Assembly: GCA_036260255.1 (NCBI GenBank) | Contig: DATAAF010000075.1 | Span: forward strand, 17,630 to 81,629 | Reading direction: 5' to 3' | Origin: DASZJY01 sp036260255 | GTDB taxonomy: Bacteria; Actinomycetota; Acidimicrobiia; Acidimicrobiales; AC-14 | DNA length: 64,000 nt | Shown: piece after piece, positions 17,091 to 24,700 of the stretch | Layout of the letters: the number at the start of each line of letters is the position of its first letter | Position numbering within the stretch: position 1 is the first letter of the stretch | Notes under the pieces: model-generated | Databases searched by the model: none | What the model was told of the DNA's origin: nothing | The model's input: the letters and a program-made list of their open reading frames with translations, nothing else | Position numbers and translations under genes: made by a program

Positions 17091-17128
17091 AGCCGTATTG
17101 GGCAGCGACACGAGAGGAGAGTGCTCCC

Positions 17129-17821
17129 ATGCACCTCGCAACCGCCAGACCGACCCGCTCTCCCTCGTCGGTGATCGGGCGAGTCGCGCTGGTCGCCGCC
17201 CTGGTGGTCCTCCTCGGGGCACCGGTGCTGGCACAGGGGTATCCACCGGCGTCCGAGACGCTGTCGGTGAGCACCTCGGCGGCCCTTCCCGGTGAGCCGG
17301 TCATCGTCTCGGGGTCGGGGTACGCCCCGGGGACGACGATCACGATCACCTTCGAGTCGACGCCGCGGGTCGTGGGCGTCGTGCGAGCTGACGGGTCGGG
17401 ACGCTTCACCGCCGAGGTCGTCATCCCGCCGGACGCCACGCCGGGTATGCACACGCTCAGGGCCACCGGGTCGGGCGACGACGGCAGCACCCGGGTGATC
17501 AGCGCGGCGATCATGGTGATGGCGCCCGCCGGGGCGGCGTCCGGTGGTGCCGGTGGTCGGGGGCCCGGGACTCCCGGAGGCGCCGCCGTCGCCCAGTCGC
17601 CCCCTGCCCGTGGTGGGGTGCCCGGTGCCCTGCCTCCCCGCGCCGACCCCCCCGGCGCGTGGCACCGACCGGCATCGGCCTCGCCCGAGCCGGGTCGGCG
17701 CCCGAGCCGGTTGGGGTTGACCGGTCCCATCGCCATCCCCCTCCTCGTGGCGACCGCCATCGGTTCGGTGGCCGTCGGGACCCTCCTCACCCGTGGGCGC
17801 CGCCGGCGTCGGCTGTCCTAG
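17129..17821 (+). CDS. Secreted surface protein with C-terminal membrane anchor, possibly sortase-sorted
   Basis: The 230-residue protein has a signal peptide (hydrophobic core VALVAALVVLLGAPVLA). It is followed by one immunoglobulin-like domain (about 40-130) of the kind that binds or displays on surfaces (PVIVSGSGYAPGTTITITF). A Gly/Pro-rich linker comes next, and then LGLTG, a hydrophobic helix and the basic tail RGRRRRRLS. LGLTG plus helix plus Arg tail resembles a sortase signal, though it departs from LPxTG. If it is not sorted, it would stay as a membrane-anchored surface protein. It has its own promoter and is divergent from the LuxR pair. Confidence 0.7.
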   Translation: MHLATARPTRSPSSVIGRVALVAALVVLLGAPVLAQGYPPASETLSVSTSAALPGEPVIVSGSGYAPGTTITITFESTPRVVGVVRADGSGRFTAEVVIPPDATPGMHTLRATGSGDDGSTRVISAAIMVMAPAGAASGGAGGRGPGTPGGAAVAQSPPARGGVPGALPPRADPPGAWHRPASASPEPGRRPSRLGLTGPIAIPLLVATAIGSVAVGTLLTRGRRRRRLS

Positions 17822-17837
17822 CGGACCGGCCGCTCTG

Positions 17838-18584
17838 GTGACAGCTCAGAGTCCTCCGTTCCCGTCGGCCTGGTCGACGGCCGGGCGTGCTCCCAAACTC
17901 CCGGGCGCCGGGCACGGCGACGACCCACTCTTCTCTCCGGATCCCGACGAGCGCCTCCGCCGCGCCTCGCGGGTCGGGCGGCGTGCTCGCCGCGCCCTCG
18001 AGCGACGCGCCGTCGACTGGCCGCCCAACTCCCCCGGCTCGATCAACGCCTGGCTGCTGCTCGTGACGACCAAGCCCCCGACGTGGCGGGACCCGCTCGT
18101 GCGGTGGGACGATCGCCCACCCACCCTGGGCCACCCCCACGAGGGGTTCTTCTATCCCGACCCGTTGGGCTTCTGGGCCGAGGTCCGCCGCTGGGCGCTG
18201 GAGCTGTTCCGTGTCCGCCGCCCGGACTGGGGCCTCCCCGAGGCTCTGTCCCTGACCACCCTGTTGCATCTCGGCGGCGAGGCGGATCGCCTCCACCACG
18301 CCATCGAGCTGTCGTCCCCGCAGACGATCCTGTTCCTCGACGAGCCCTCGTGGGAGACTTCGGGCCTCGCGGTCACCAAGAGCTCCCACCACATCGCCGA
18401 CCCCCACCGTCGGGGCAAGGTGTACGAAGGCTTCTGGGGCCATACCAACGACGGGCGGGTCATCGGGAAGTCCCCCCAGCACCCGACGACGCACAACCTC
18501 TACCGGGAGGAGGACATGCTCGGCTTCCTCCGCTCGCTCCCCCCGCCCCGGTCGCCGACGACGCACGCACGCCGAGCACCTTGA
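17838..18584 (+). CDS. Conserved-looking hypothetical protein
   Basis: The 248-residue product from the GTG at 17838 shows strong coding character, with many Trp, His and Pro residues and no hydrophobic segments. Notable stretches are PPNSPGSINAWLLLVTTKPP, HPHEGFFYPDPLGFWAEVRR and LTTLLHLGGEADRLHHAIEL. The C-terminal half has KSSHHIADPHRRG and GFWGHTNDGRVIGKSPQHP. I recognise no enzyme family. The regular His/Asp/Glu content could suit a metal-binding hydrolase, but this is not established. It is followed 37 bases later by a terminase-small-subunit-like gene on the same strand. Confidence 0.55.
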   Translation: MTAQSPPFPSAWSTAGRAPKLPGAGHGDDPLFSPDPDERLRRASRVGRRARRALERRAVDWPPNSPGSINAWLLLVTTKPPTWRDPLVRWDDRPPTLGHPHEGFFYPDPLGFWAEVRRWALELFRVRRPDWGLPEALSLTTLLHLGGEADRLHHAIELSSPQTILFLDEPSWETSGLAVTKSSHHIADPHRRGKVYEGFWGHTNDGRVIGKSPQHPTTHNLYREEDMLGFLRSLPPPRSPTTHARRAP

Positions 18585-18621
18585 CCCTGTGTGATCGGGC
18601 ACTCTCCCTCGGAGGCAACGC

Positions 18622-19107
18622 ATGACCGGGAACAGTCGTGAGACGCCCTACGCCGGCCCCGAGGACGGGCTCGGCCCGGTCAGTGACGCCCGACGCCCTC
18701 GCACCAAGGCCGCGTTCCTCGCCGCCTACGCCCGAGAGGGCAACGTCACCGCCGCCGCGGCGGCGGCGGGGATCAAGCGGCAGACGCACCAGAGCTGGTT
18801 GGAGGACGACGACCTCTACCGGTCGAGGTTCGCCGCCGCGTGCGAGGAGGCAACCGATGCCCTGGAAGCGGAGGCCCGCCGCCGGGCCCTCCACGGGGTC
18901 GAGGAAGACGTCTACCACGACGGACGGGTCGTCGGTACCCGGCGGGTGTACAGCGACGAGCTGCTGATGTTCCTCTTGTCGCGAAGCCCGTCCCCGGGAA
19001 GCTCCTCCCAGCCGAGCGGGCAGCGACTCCCTCGCCCGGACGCCTACCTGCAGGCCGAGATCGACGCCCTGCTGCGAGGGCGTCCGGCCAACGGACGCCA
19101 CCGGTGA
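18622..19107 (+). CDS. Terminase-small-subunit-like / HTH protein
   Basis: The 161-residue product has an N-terminal helix-turn-helix of the phage terminase small-subunit type: TKAAFLAAYAREGNVTAAAA, then AGIKRQTHQSWLEDDDLYRS. The typical continuation is FAAACEEATDALEAEARRRA and GVEEDVYHDGRVVGTRRVYS. In phages such proteins bind packaging sites. Single copies without other phage genes also occur in bacterial chromosomes, where they may serve as DNA-binding regulators. GGAGG precedes the ATG. No large terminase, portal or integrase was seen nearby, so a domesticated or remnant gene is more likely than a prophage. Confidence 0.7.
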   Translation: MTGNSRETPYAGPEDGLGPVSDARRPRTKAAFLAAYAREGNVTAAAAAAGIKRQTHQSWLEDDDLYRSRFAAACEEATDALEAEARRRALHGVEEDVYHDGRVVGTRRVYSDELLMFLLSRSPSPGSSSQPSGQRLPRPDAYLQAEIDALLRGRPANGRHR

Positions 19108-19183
19108 CTGCCGGGCTCACCCGGGCCCGAGGGTGTCGTCACGGGTGAGCGACGACCACCCCCGGCGCTAGACGACTGCTGAG

Positions 19184-21883
19184 CTACTTCAGTCGGGCCT
19201 TCGGCCCGAAGCGCTGACCGGCCGCTACGCAGTCGTCATCGCTGGTCACCTCGATAGGACAACGGTCATCCAGGAGGTCGTCGGAGACGACCGCCTCGCC
19301 CGGCGGCCCGTCGCTCCCGTCCCCGAGGGCACCGCTGGCCACCTGCGCGTCCCGACACGTCGACAAGGCGCGGCCCCGGAGCACGATGGCGCCGACGCCC
19401 GGGGCACCCAGGAGGTTCTCGGCGACCGATTCGACGCGGCACCAGCTGCCGTCGGCGCAACGGACACGGAGCTCGACGGGGCCGACCGGGGCCGAGCTCG
19501 AGGCGACCTCGGACAGCAAGGAACGCACCCGCCCGTGGTCCTCGGGGTGGACCAGGTCGGTCAACGTGACGGCACCTCCCCAGTGGGCAGAGGGGGCGAA
19601 CGGTCCGCCCTCGGGCGCCAGCGAGAAGAGCACCCCACCGTCGCGGGCGAGCAGCGTGAGAGCCTCGGTGGAGTCCTTGTGGAGCTCCCTCCACGTGCGC
19701 TCGATGGCCGCCAGCGCCTGCTCTTCTTCCTTGCGGTGGGTGATGTCGGTGAGGATGCCGTGGCGGGCCACGACCGTCCCGGAGCTGTCCCGAACCCTCG
19801 ATGCGGTGGCCTGGACCCAACGCACGCTGCCGTCGGGGCGTACGACCCGGAACTCGGTGGAGATCGGCTCGTCGCTCTGCGTCGCTCGCTCGAAGGCTCC
19901 GCGTAGCGGCGCCCGGTCGTCGGGGTGCGTCAGTCCGAGCAACACGTCGGGATGGGCAGCGGCTTCTTCGGACGAGAGCCCCAGGATGTCGTACACCTCC
20001 TCCGACCACGCCTGTCGTCCGCTGACCAGGTCGAACCGCCAGGTGGCCAGGCGCGTGAGGCGGTGCGCGTCGGGAAGGGCTCGGCCCGGCCCTTCGAGCT
20101 CGGCGATGTACTTTCCTTTGACGACGATGCCACCCGCTGCCGGGTCGTCGAGCAGGCTGTTGGTGACGAACTCCATCCACTTCCACGACCCGTCGCCATG
20201 GGAGACCCGGCACCGGAAGGGCGGGCTGACGCCGGCTGGGGGGTGCTTCGGGTTGAGGTGCTCCGAAGCGGTGGACCGGTCGTCGGGATGGATGCGATCG
20301 AGAAGATGCTCTCTGCGCTGCCCGCTCGGAGCAACGAAGGCGTCCGCCCGCTCGTAGTAGGAGACCACGTCTCCTTCGCTGCCGATCACCGCCATCACGT
20401 CGCCGGACGCTTCGAACAGTGCCCGGAGACGGGCCTCGCTGGCGGTGAGAGACGAGCGCGCCCGTCGCCGTTCGACGATGCGGCCCAGCTGAACACCGAT
20501 GCTGGCCACGACCTCCGCGAGAGAAGGGTCGGGGCCCACGTCCGGGTCGCCGACGAGCTCGAGCACCGCCACCACCTCGCGCCCGACGAGCACCGGGACG
20601 GCGAAGCTTGTCTTGAAGGTCATGGGGTCGTCGCCGGCTCGACCGCAGTCGCCGTCGCTGGAGGCGTCGAGTCCCCATGCCGGCTGCCCGGTGGCGAAGA
20701 CCTGCGCCCGGAGTGCGAGGCTCCCGCGTCGCGCCGAGGTCGCCGTCGGCGCGCCGAGGCCCTGGTGGCCCTGCCGGCCGAAGATCCGGAGAACCGGGGT
20801 GATCTGATGCGGGGTCTTCGGATCCCGCATATGCAGCTGTCCCATCGGCCATTCGGTGTGAGTGCAGATCTCCTCGAGAAGCGCCCCCGCCGCCTCCTCG
20901 AGGGTCTCGCATTCGTTCGCCAGCGTGGCTGCTCGTTCCAGCAGCCCCAGATAGGCGATCATCTCGGGTCTCCGCCCGGCGTTCGCCGGACGGTGCCCGG
21001 TCGGGCGACCGGCATCGGGCCCGAAGGTGGCGGGCCGGCCGGTGTCGAGTTGCTTCGCCGACCGCATGGCCGCTTCGGCGTTGGCGATGAGTTCGTCCCC
21101 GTTGTCGGCGGGCGGGCTGAACGCCATGCCCAGGCTGGCGGTGACCACGACCTCACGGCCGTCGATCTCGTGCGGAGCTCGAATCGCTTCGATGATCCGC
21201 TCAGCCATGAGAGAGGCCGATGGGCGCGAGGTGTTCTCCACCAGCACCGCGAACCGGTCGCCCCCCATCCGGGCCACCGTGTCGCCCGGGCGTATTCCCG
21301 TCGCGATGCGGCGCGCCACCGCCACCAGCACCTCGTCGCCGACGCGGGCACCGAGCCTCCGATTGACCCACCGGAACTCGTCCAGGTCGAAGTAGAGCAC
21401 CGCCGTCACCGACTCCGAGAACCGGCTCTTGGCGAGCGCGTGCTCCACGTGGCTGCGAAAGAGCTCCTGGTCGGCGAGCTCGGTGAGCGAATCGTGGAAC
21501 GCTCGGCGCAGCAGCTCCTCCTCCTGGGCGTTCGGGCGGGTGGTCTCGCTCCGGTCCACGGGAGTCCCAGTCTCCACGGGCACGTCGGGTTCCTCGCAGT
21601 CCCGCTGGAACTCCTCCGGGGTGAGGACCTCGGCCCTGACGACCTCCCAGCCCCGGAGGTTCCACCGCCGGGTCGCCTCCAGCCATCGGGCGGTGGCCGA
21701 TTCGAGCGCCTCGCTTGCGGTCGTCGCCCGCACCCAGGTCTGGAACGCCACCCGGTCGGGGCTGTGCAGACCTGAGGGATGAGCGTCGGCAATGGCGTCC
21801 AGAATGCTCCGGGCCACGGCGACGTCCATCGGATCGCCGGCCCGGCCGTCGACCTCGAAAAGCACAACCCACATCGTCGGCAT
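19184..21883 (-). CDS. Multi-domain signalling protein: novel N-terminal domain, GGDEF-like, GAF, PAS repeats
   Basis: The 899-residue protein has, in order, an unnamed domain (1-95, starting MPTMWVVLFEVDG) and a diguanylate-cyclase fold at about 120-290 (FHDSLTELADQELF, then YFDLDEFRWVNRRLG). Then come a GAF domain (about 310-470) and three PAS/PAC-like modules to about 850 (for example TEFRVVRPDGSVRWVQATAS). The signature that should be GG[DE]EF reads RMGGDRFAVLV, so cyclase activity is doubtful and the domain may serve as a sensor or binding module. There are no membrane helices, so it acts in the cytoplasm. The N-terminal domain recurs as a free protein at 47139-47501. Confidence 0.85.
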   Translation of the reverse strand: MPTMWVVLFEVDGRAGDPMDVAVARSILDAIADAHPSGLHSPDRVAFQTWVRATTASEALESATARWLEATRRWNLRGWEVVRAEVLTPEEFQRDCEEPDVPVETGTPVDRSETTRPNAQEEELLRRAFHDSLTELADQELFRSHVEHALAKSRFSESVTAVLYFDLDEFRWVNRRLGARVGDEVLVAVARRIATGIRPGDTVARMGGDRFAVLVENTSRPSASLMAERIIEAIRAPHEIDGREVVVTASLGMAFSPPADNGDELIANAEAAMRSAKQLDTGRPATFGPDAGRPTGHRPANAGRRPEMIAYLGLLERAATLANECETLEEAAGALLEEICTHTEWPMGQLHMRDPKTPHQITPVLRIFGRQGHQGLGAPTATSARRGSLALRAQVFATGQPAWGLDASSDGDCGRAGDDPMTFKTSFAVPVLVGREVVAVLELVGDPDVGPDPSLAEVVASIGVQLGRIVERRRARSSLTASEARLRALFEASGDVMAVIGSEGDVVSYYERADAFVAPSGQRREHLLDRIHPDDRSTASEHLNPKHPPAGVSPPFRCRVSHGDGSWKWMEFVTNSLLDDPAAGGIVVKGKYIAELEGPGRALPDAHRLTRLATWRFDLVSGRQAWSEEVYDILGLSSEEAAAHPDVLLGLTHPDDRAPLRGAFERATQSDEPISTEFRVVRPDGSVRWVQATASRVRDSSGTVVARHGILTDITHRKEEEQALAAIERTWRELHKDSTEALTLLARDGGVLFSLAPEGGPFAPSAHWGGAVTLTDLVHPEDHGRVRSLLSEVASSSAPVGPVELRVRCADGSWCRVESVAENLLGAPGVGAIVLRGRALSTCRDAQVASGALGDGSDGPPGEAVVSDDLLDDRCPIEVTSDDDCVAAGQRFGPKARLK

Positions 21884-22368
21884 ACGCGCAAAGCCCCCCA
21901 GTGATCCTTCGTCGCAGCCGTGCGCTTATGGGACGGCTGCGAAGCGTGAGAACGAATCCAGCTATCGCGTCCGCCCGTCGAGAACCATCAGTGGTGCGAC
22001 CAACGCAGTCAGCGAATGGTGCACGGATGGTCGAGCCGCAGCAAGGAGGTCCTCGCGCTGCCGCCGGCCGCCCATGGCAGATGTAGAAGGCTGAGCAAGT
22101 CATGAGCTGCCTCAGCTAGGCCAACTTTAACGTTCGTGTTCGGACGAAGCCCGCTGGTCCGCCTGAAATAGACCGCCCCGGACCTTCGGAAGCAGGGCGC
22201 CGGATCACACTGCTGTCACCGACGCCCGCCAAAGCGAAGTGGTCAAAGCATACTTGAGATCCTGGGGGCTGGCAACCGGAGATAGGAGCCAAAACGCCGT
22301 TCGCCGGGGGGGATCCCCCTGTCGCCGGAGCGCGCAGGAAGAGGAGGCGAAGGGGCGTCCGGCACCAC
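21884..22368. other. 485-base gap upstream of the GGDEF-like gene
   Basis: No gene is supported here. A 10-base perfect hairpin (TCGCAGCCGT at 21912-21921 with ACGGCTGCGA at 21933-21942) lies 29 bases before the start of the GGDEF-like gene and would be in its leader RNA. I looked for known riboswitch cores and recognised none. A GGGGGATCCCCC-type palindrome near 22310 stands alone. Confidence 0.4.
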
Positions 22369-22587
22369 TCACGACGAGGATTCTGTTTCATGGGCGACGC
22401 CTCGGTACATCCCTTGGGCGATAGCCTCGATTTGATCGCGGCGGAATCGGCGGTGGCCACCGAGCGTCACCATGCACGGTACGCGGCCCTCATGAGCCCA
22501 GCGATTGAGCGTCTTGGGCGAGACGTGTAGCAGGTTTGCAGCCTGACCAGGCGTGAGATATTCGGCGCTCGTGGATGACGAGACCAT
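22369..22587 (-). CDS. BldC-type small DNA-binding protein (1)
   Basis: The 72-residue protein is an HTH_17/MerR-like excisionase-fold regulator of the BldC type. It shows YLTPGQAANLLHVSPKTLNR, then WAHEGRVPCMVTLGGHRRF with the basic wing. The start is fixed by AAAGGAGGGGG before the ATG at 22587. BldC in Streptomyces binds head-to-tail direct repeats and controls developmental timing. Here an imperfect 15-base direct repeat lies in the upstream region, consistent with autoregulation. The full-length sibling at 38482-38667 shares the GRxPxMVTLGGHRRF core. Confidence 0.85.
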   Translation of the reverse strand: MVSSSTSAEYLTPGQAANLLHVSPKTLNRWAHEGRVPCMVTLGGHRRFRRDQIEAIAQGMYRGVAHETESSS

Positions 22588-22657
22588 GACCCCCTCCTTT
22601 GGGCGACCCGGCGTCGCGGGATCCACTCGGTGACGGGCGGGATGCGTGTATCTTCCT

Positions 22658-22686
22658 ACGATAGACGAAATGCCCGTTTTGCTCAA
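22658..22686 (-). promoter_or_regulatory. Promoter of BldC-type gene 1
   Basis: On the minus strand TTGAGC (22686-22681) and TATCGT (22663-22658) are 17 bases apart, a reasonable sigma70-type promoter. The expected start of transcription leaves a leader of about 60 bases. One copy of the direct repeat covers the spacer end and the start of the -10, so binding there would be expected to repress. Confidence 0.5.
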
Positions 22687-22721
22687 GGTACCTGTCCTAC
22701 TGTCGGTAGACAAAACGCCCG
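22662..22721. repeat. Two 15-base direct repeats 45 bases apart
   Basis: TAGACGAAATGCCCG (22662-22676) and TAGACAAAACGCCCG (22707-22721) match at 13 of 15 positions. The 45-base phase corresponds to roughly four helical turns. They sit upstream of BldC-type gene 1 and are candidate binding sites for a direct-repeat-binding regulator. Confidence 0.6.
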
Positions 22722-22756
22722 CACACCGCACGACATGGTCCGACCGCCGGACGTGC

Positions 22757-23548
22757 TCACGGGCATCGCCACCGGGGAACGAGGACCACCAAGAGGGCGG
22801 CGACGGCGAGGAGCACCAGACCGACCACATCGGCGACCGTGACCGGCATGCCCCCGACCGCGCCGTCCGCGCTCTCCGTCGCCGTGCCCACGGTGGCCGG
22901 CTCCCCTGCCGTGCGGGGAGCCGACCGGGCCCCGGCGGCCACCACTCCGCCCACGGTCGGGCTGGCGGCCGCCGTGATCTGGGGCAGCGCGTCGACGTAC
23001 ACACCGGCATAATCCCCCGCATCCGCCACCGGGTCGGTCCCGACGTAGGGCGCCGTTCCCAAGGGCGGGGCGGTCTGCCCGTCGGGCGGGTTCCCGACGT
23101 ACGGCGGGCCGTTCGGCTGCCTCTGAGCCAGAGCGGTCGTGGCGGTGACCAGGAGCACGCCCAGCACCACGACGGGCACGAAGGCGGCGCGGGCTCCGGG
23201 ACGCGGCGCGAGCCGTGCCCCCAGGCGCAGCGGGCGCCCGAACGGCGTCGCGGTGACGAGCCCGCCCACCCGGAGGCCGAACCCGATGAGCCCCAGGGCG
23301 CCGAGCACGAGCAGGGAGAGGTCGAACTTGGTGAACGCCGTCGGCCCATCGACCGCGCCCGGGCCCGGGTGCCGGCGCAGCTCCGGAACGTTGCCTGGGG
23401 GCTCGACCGCCCCCGTCGGGCCGATCGGGGGGACGGCCTGTCGGGGGGCGACTTCGCCGCCGAAGACGCGAACCATCCCGACGGTGGCCACGAAGACGGC
23501 GGCCGTCACCGCGAATGGAAGCAGATGGGCGAGCCTCCGGCTGTGCAT
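22757..23548 (-). CDS. Membrane protein with proline-rich extracytoplasmic region
   Basis: The 263-residue product has hydrophobic segments at about 8-25, 76-96, 112-130 and 238-258, and a Pro/Gly-rich stretch between the third and fourth (PNGPPYVGNPPDGQTAPPLG). No family is recognised. It starts 50 bases after the DivIVA-like gene on the same strand, so the two probably form one transcript. The pairing suggests an envelope or polar-growth role, which is inference only. The ATG at 23548 is preceded by a weak AAGG. Confidence 0.6.
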   Translation of the reverse strand: MHSRRLAHLLPFAVTAAVFVATVGMVRVFGGEVAPRQAVPPIGPTGAVEPPGNVPELRRHPGPGAVDGPTAFTKFDLSLLVLGALGLIGFGLRVGGLVTATPFGRPLRLGARLAPRPGARAAFVPVVVLGVLLVTATTALAQRQPNGPPYVGNPPDGQTAPPLGTAPYVGTDPVADAGDYAGVYVDALPQITAAASPTVGGVVAAGARSAPRTAGEPATVGTATESADGAVGGMPVTVADVVGLVLLAVAALLVVLVPRWRCP

Positions 23549-23597
23549 CCTTGCCCCCTTCTCTCGAGCGTGTTCCATTCGTCCAGCCGCGCCGGCG

Positions 23598-24677
23598 TCA
23601 GCTTCGAAACCGGCGACGGCGGCCATCGGGTCGGCTGTACATGTCCCTGCGATCCCCGCGGTGCCGGTCGGCGGTGTCGTCGCCCCGGTCCTGCGGGTCG
23701 CCGCCACCGCTGAACGCCGTGGTGGAACCGCGTGAGCCGATCACCGGCTCCCCGGGCGTGATCCCGCGCCGGTGTTGCCGGCTGGTCGCCGCTTCCGTAC
23801 GGCCGGTGAGATCTCCGGCGAGGGGTGGCTGGCCCGCCGCTCGCCACTCGGTGTCCTCGGTCTCCCGGCGGACCTTGGCCGGCACGTCGGTCCTCTCCTC
23901 GCGCGCCGCGTCGAGCATGCGATCGGCCTCCTCCCGCGCCCGGCCGAGCATCTCGACGCACGCCTGCTTCGCCTCGGCGAGCCAGGTCGTGGCCTGCTCG
24001 TGACTCCTCTCGAGTACCAGAGCCGCCTCTCGCTCGGCCTGAGCGATCTGCTCCCTCAGCGTGTGGTCGGCACCCGCCAGCTTGCTGGCCGCCTCGCGCT
24101 CCGCTTCGCCGATGATGGCGACGGCGGTGCTCTCGGCCTCGCGGCGGACGAGGTCGGCGCCCACCTCGGCCTCCCGGCGCACCCGCGCCGTCTCCGTCCG
24201 AGCGTCCTCGATCAGCTTGGCGGCGAGGGAGCGAGCTCCGGCGAGGAGCTCCTCGGTCCGACCGGCGGCCGCTTCGTAGACGGCGTCCACTTCGGCGGCC
24301 GCCCGCTCGCGGAGCTCGAGGACCTTGCGCTCGGATTCGGCGATCGACCTCTGCGTCCTCGCCGCCGCCCGGACGCGCGCCAGCAAGCCGGTCCAACCGA
24401 CGGCGTCCGTCGACCCCGGAGCCAGCCCCTGCTGGAGCCCCTCCACGGCGGTTCGGACCTCGTCGACCAGCTGCTCGGCTCCGGTGGCCTCGGGGAGCAA
24501 CCCCCGGTCGTCGAGGGCGAGGGGGGCGGTGTCGGAGGCATGCGGCGAGTCCCCCGGTGCGTCCTCCGCGTCGGGCCCACTCCCGTTGGCGAAGGTGGGC
24601 GCCGGGTCGACGCCGGGAAGCGTCCCCAGGGGCCCCCGGGCGCCGCGCTCGTCGCGGAGGTCGTTGCCCGACGTCAC
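23598..24677 (-). CDS. DivIVA-like long coiled-coil protein
   Basis: The 359-residue protein is dominated by a coiled coil from about residue 100 to 280, with heptad-rich runs such as ESERKVLELRERAAAEVDAV and LRREQ-type repeats. It has acidic/Pro-rich termini and no membrane segment. Such proteins in Actinomycetota include DivIVA/Wag31 relatives and filament-forming scaffolds; the conserved DivIVA N-terminus is not evident here, so the label describes only the architecture. It is divergent from the glycosyltransferase at 24701, with only 23 bases between them, and sits at the head of an operon with a membrane protein. Confidence 0.65.
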   Translation of the reverse strand: MTSGNDLRDERGARGPLGTLPGVDPAPTFANGSGPDAEDAPGDSPHASDTAPLALDDRGLLPEATGAEQLVDEVRTAVEGLQQGLAPGSTDAVGWTGLLARVRAAARTQRSIAESERKVLELRERAAAEVDAVYEAAAGRTEELLAGARSLAAKLIEDARTETARVRREAEVGADLVRREAESTAVAIIGEAEREAASKLAGADHTLREQIAQAEREAALVLERSHEQATTWLAEAKQACVEMLGRAREEADRMLDAAREERTDVPAKVRRETEDTEWRAAGQPPLAGDLTGRTEAATSRQHRRGITPGEPVIGSRGSTTAFSGGGDPQDRGDDTADRHRGDRRDMYSRPDGRRRRFRS

Positions 24678-24700
24678 CGCGACCTCCGGAGCGCGCGGCG

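Noticed and set aside
18000..19200. A prophage
   Set aside because: Only one terminase-small-subunit-like gene was seen. No integrase, portal, capsid, tail or attachment repeats were recognised nearby.
21884..22368. A riboswitch upstream of the GGDEF-like gene or of BldC-type gene 1
   Set aside because: I looked for conserved cores such as those of c-di-GMP and c-di-AMP elements and found no match. The visible hairpin alone does not support one.
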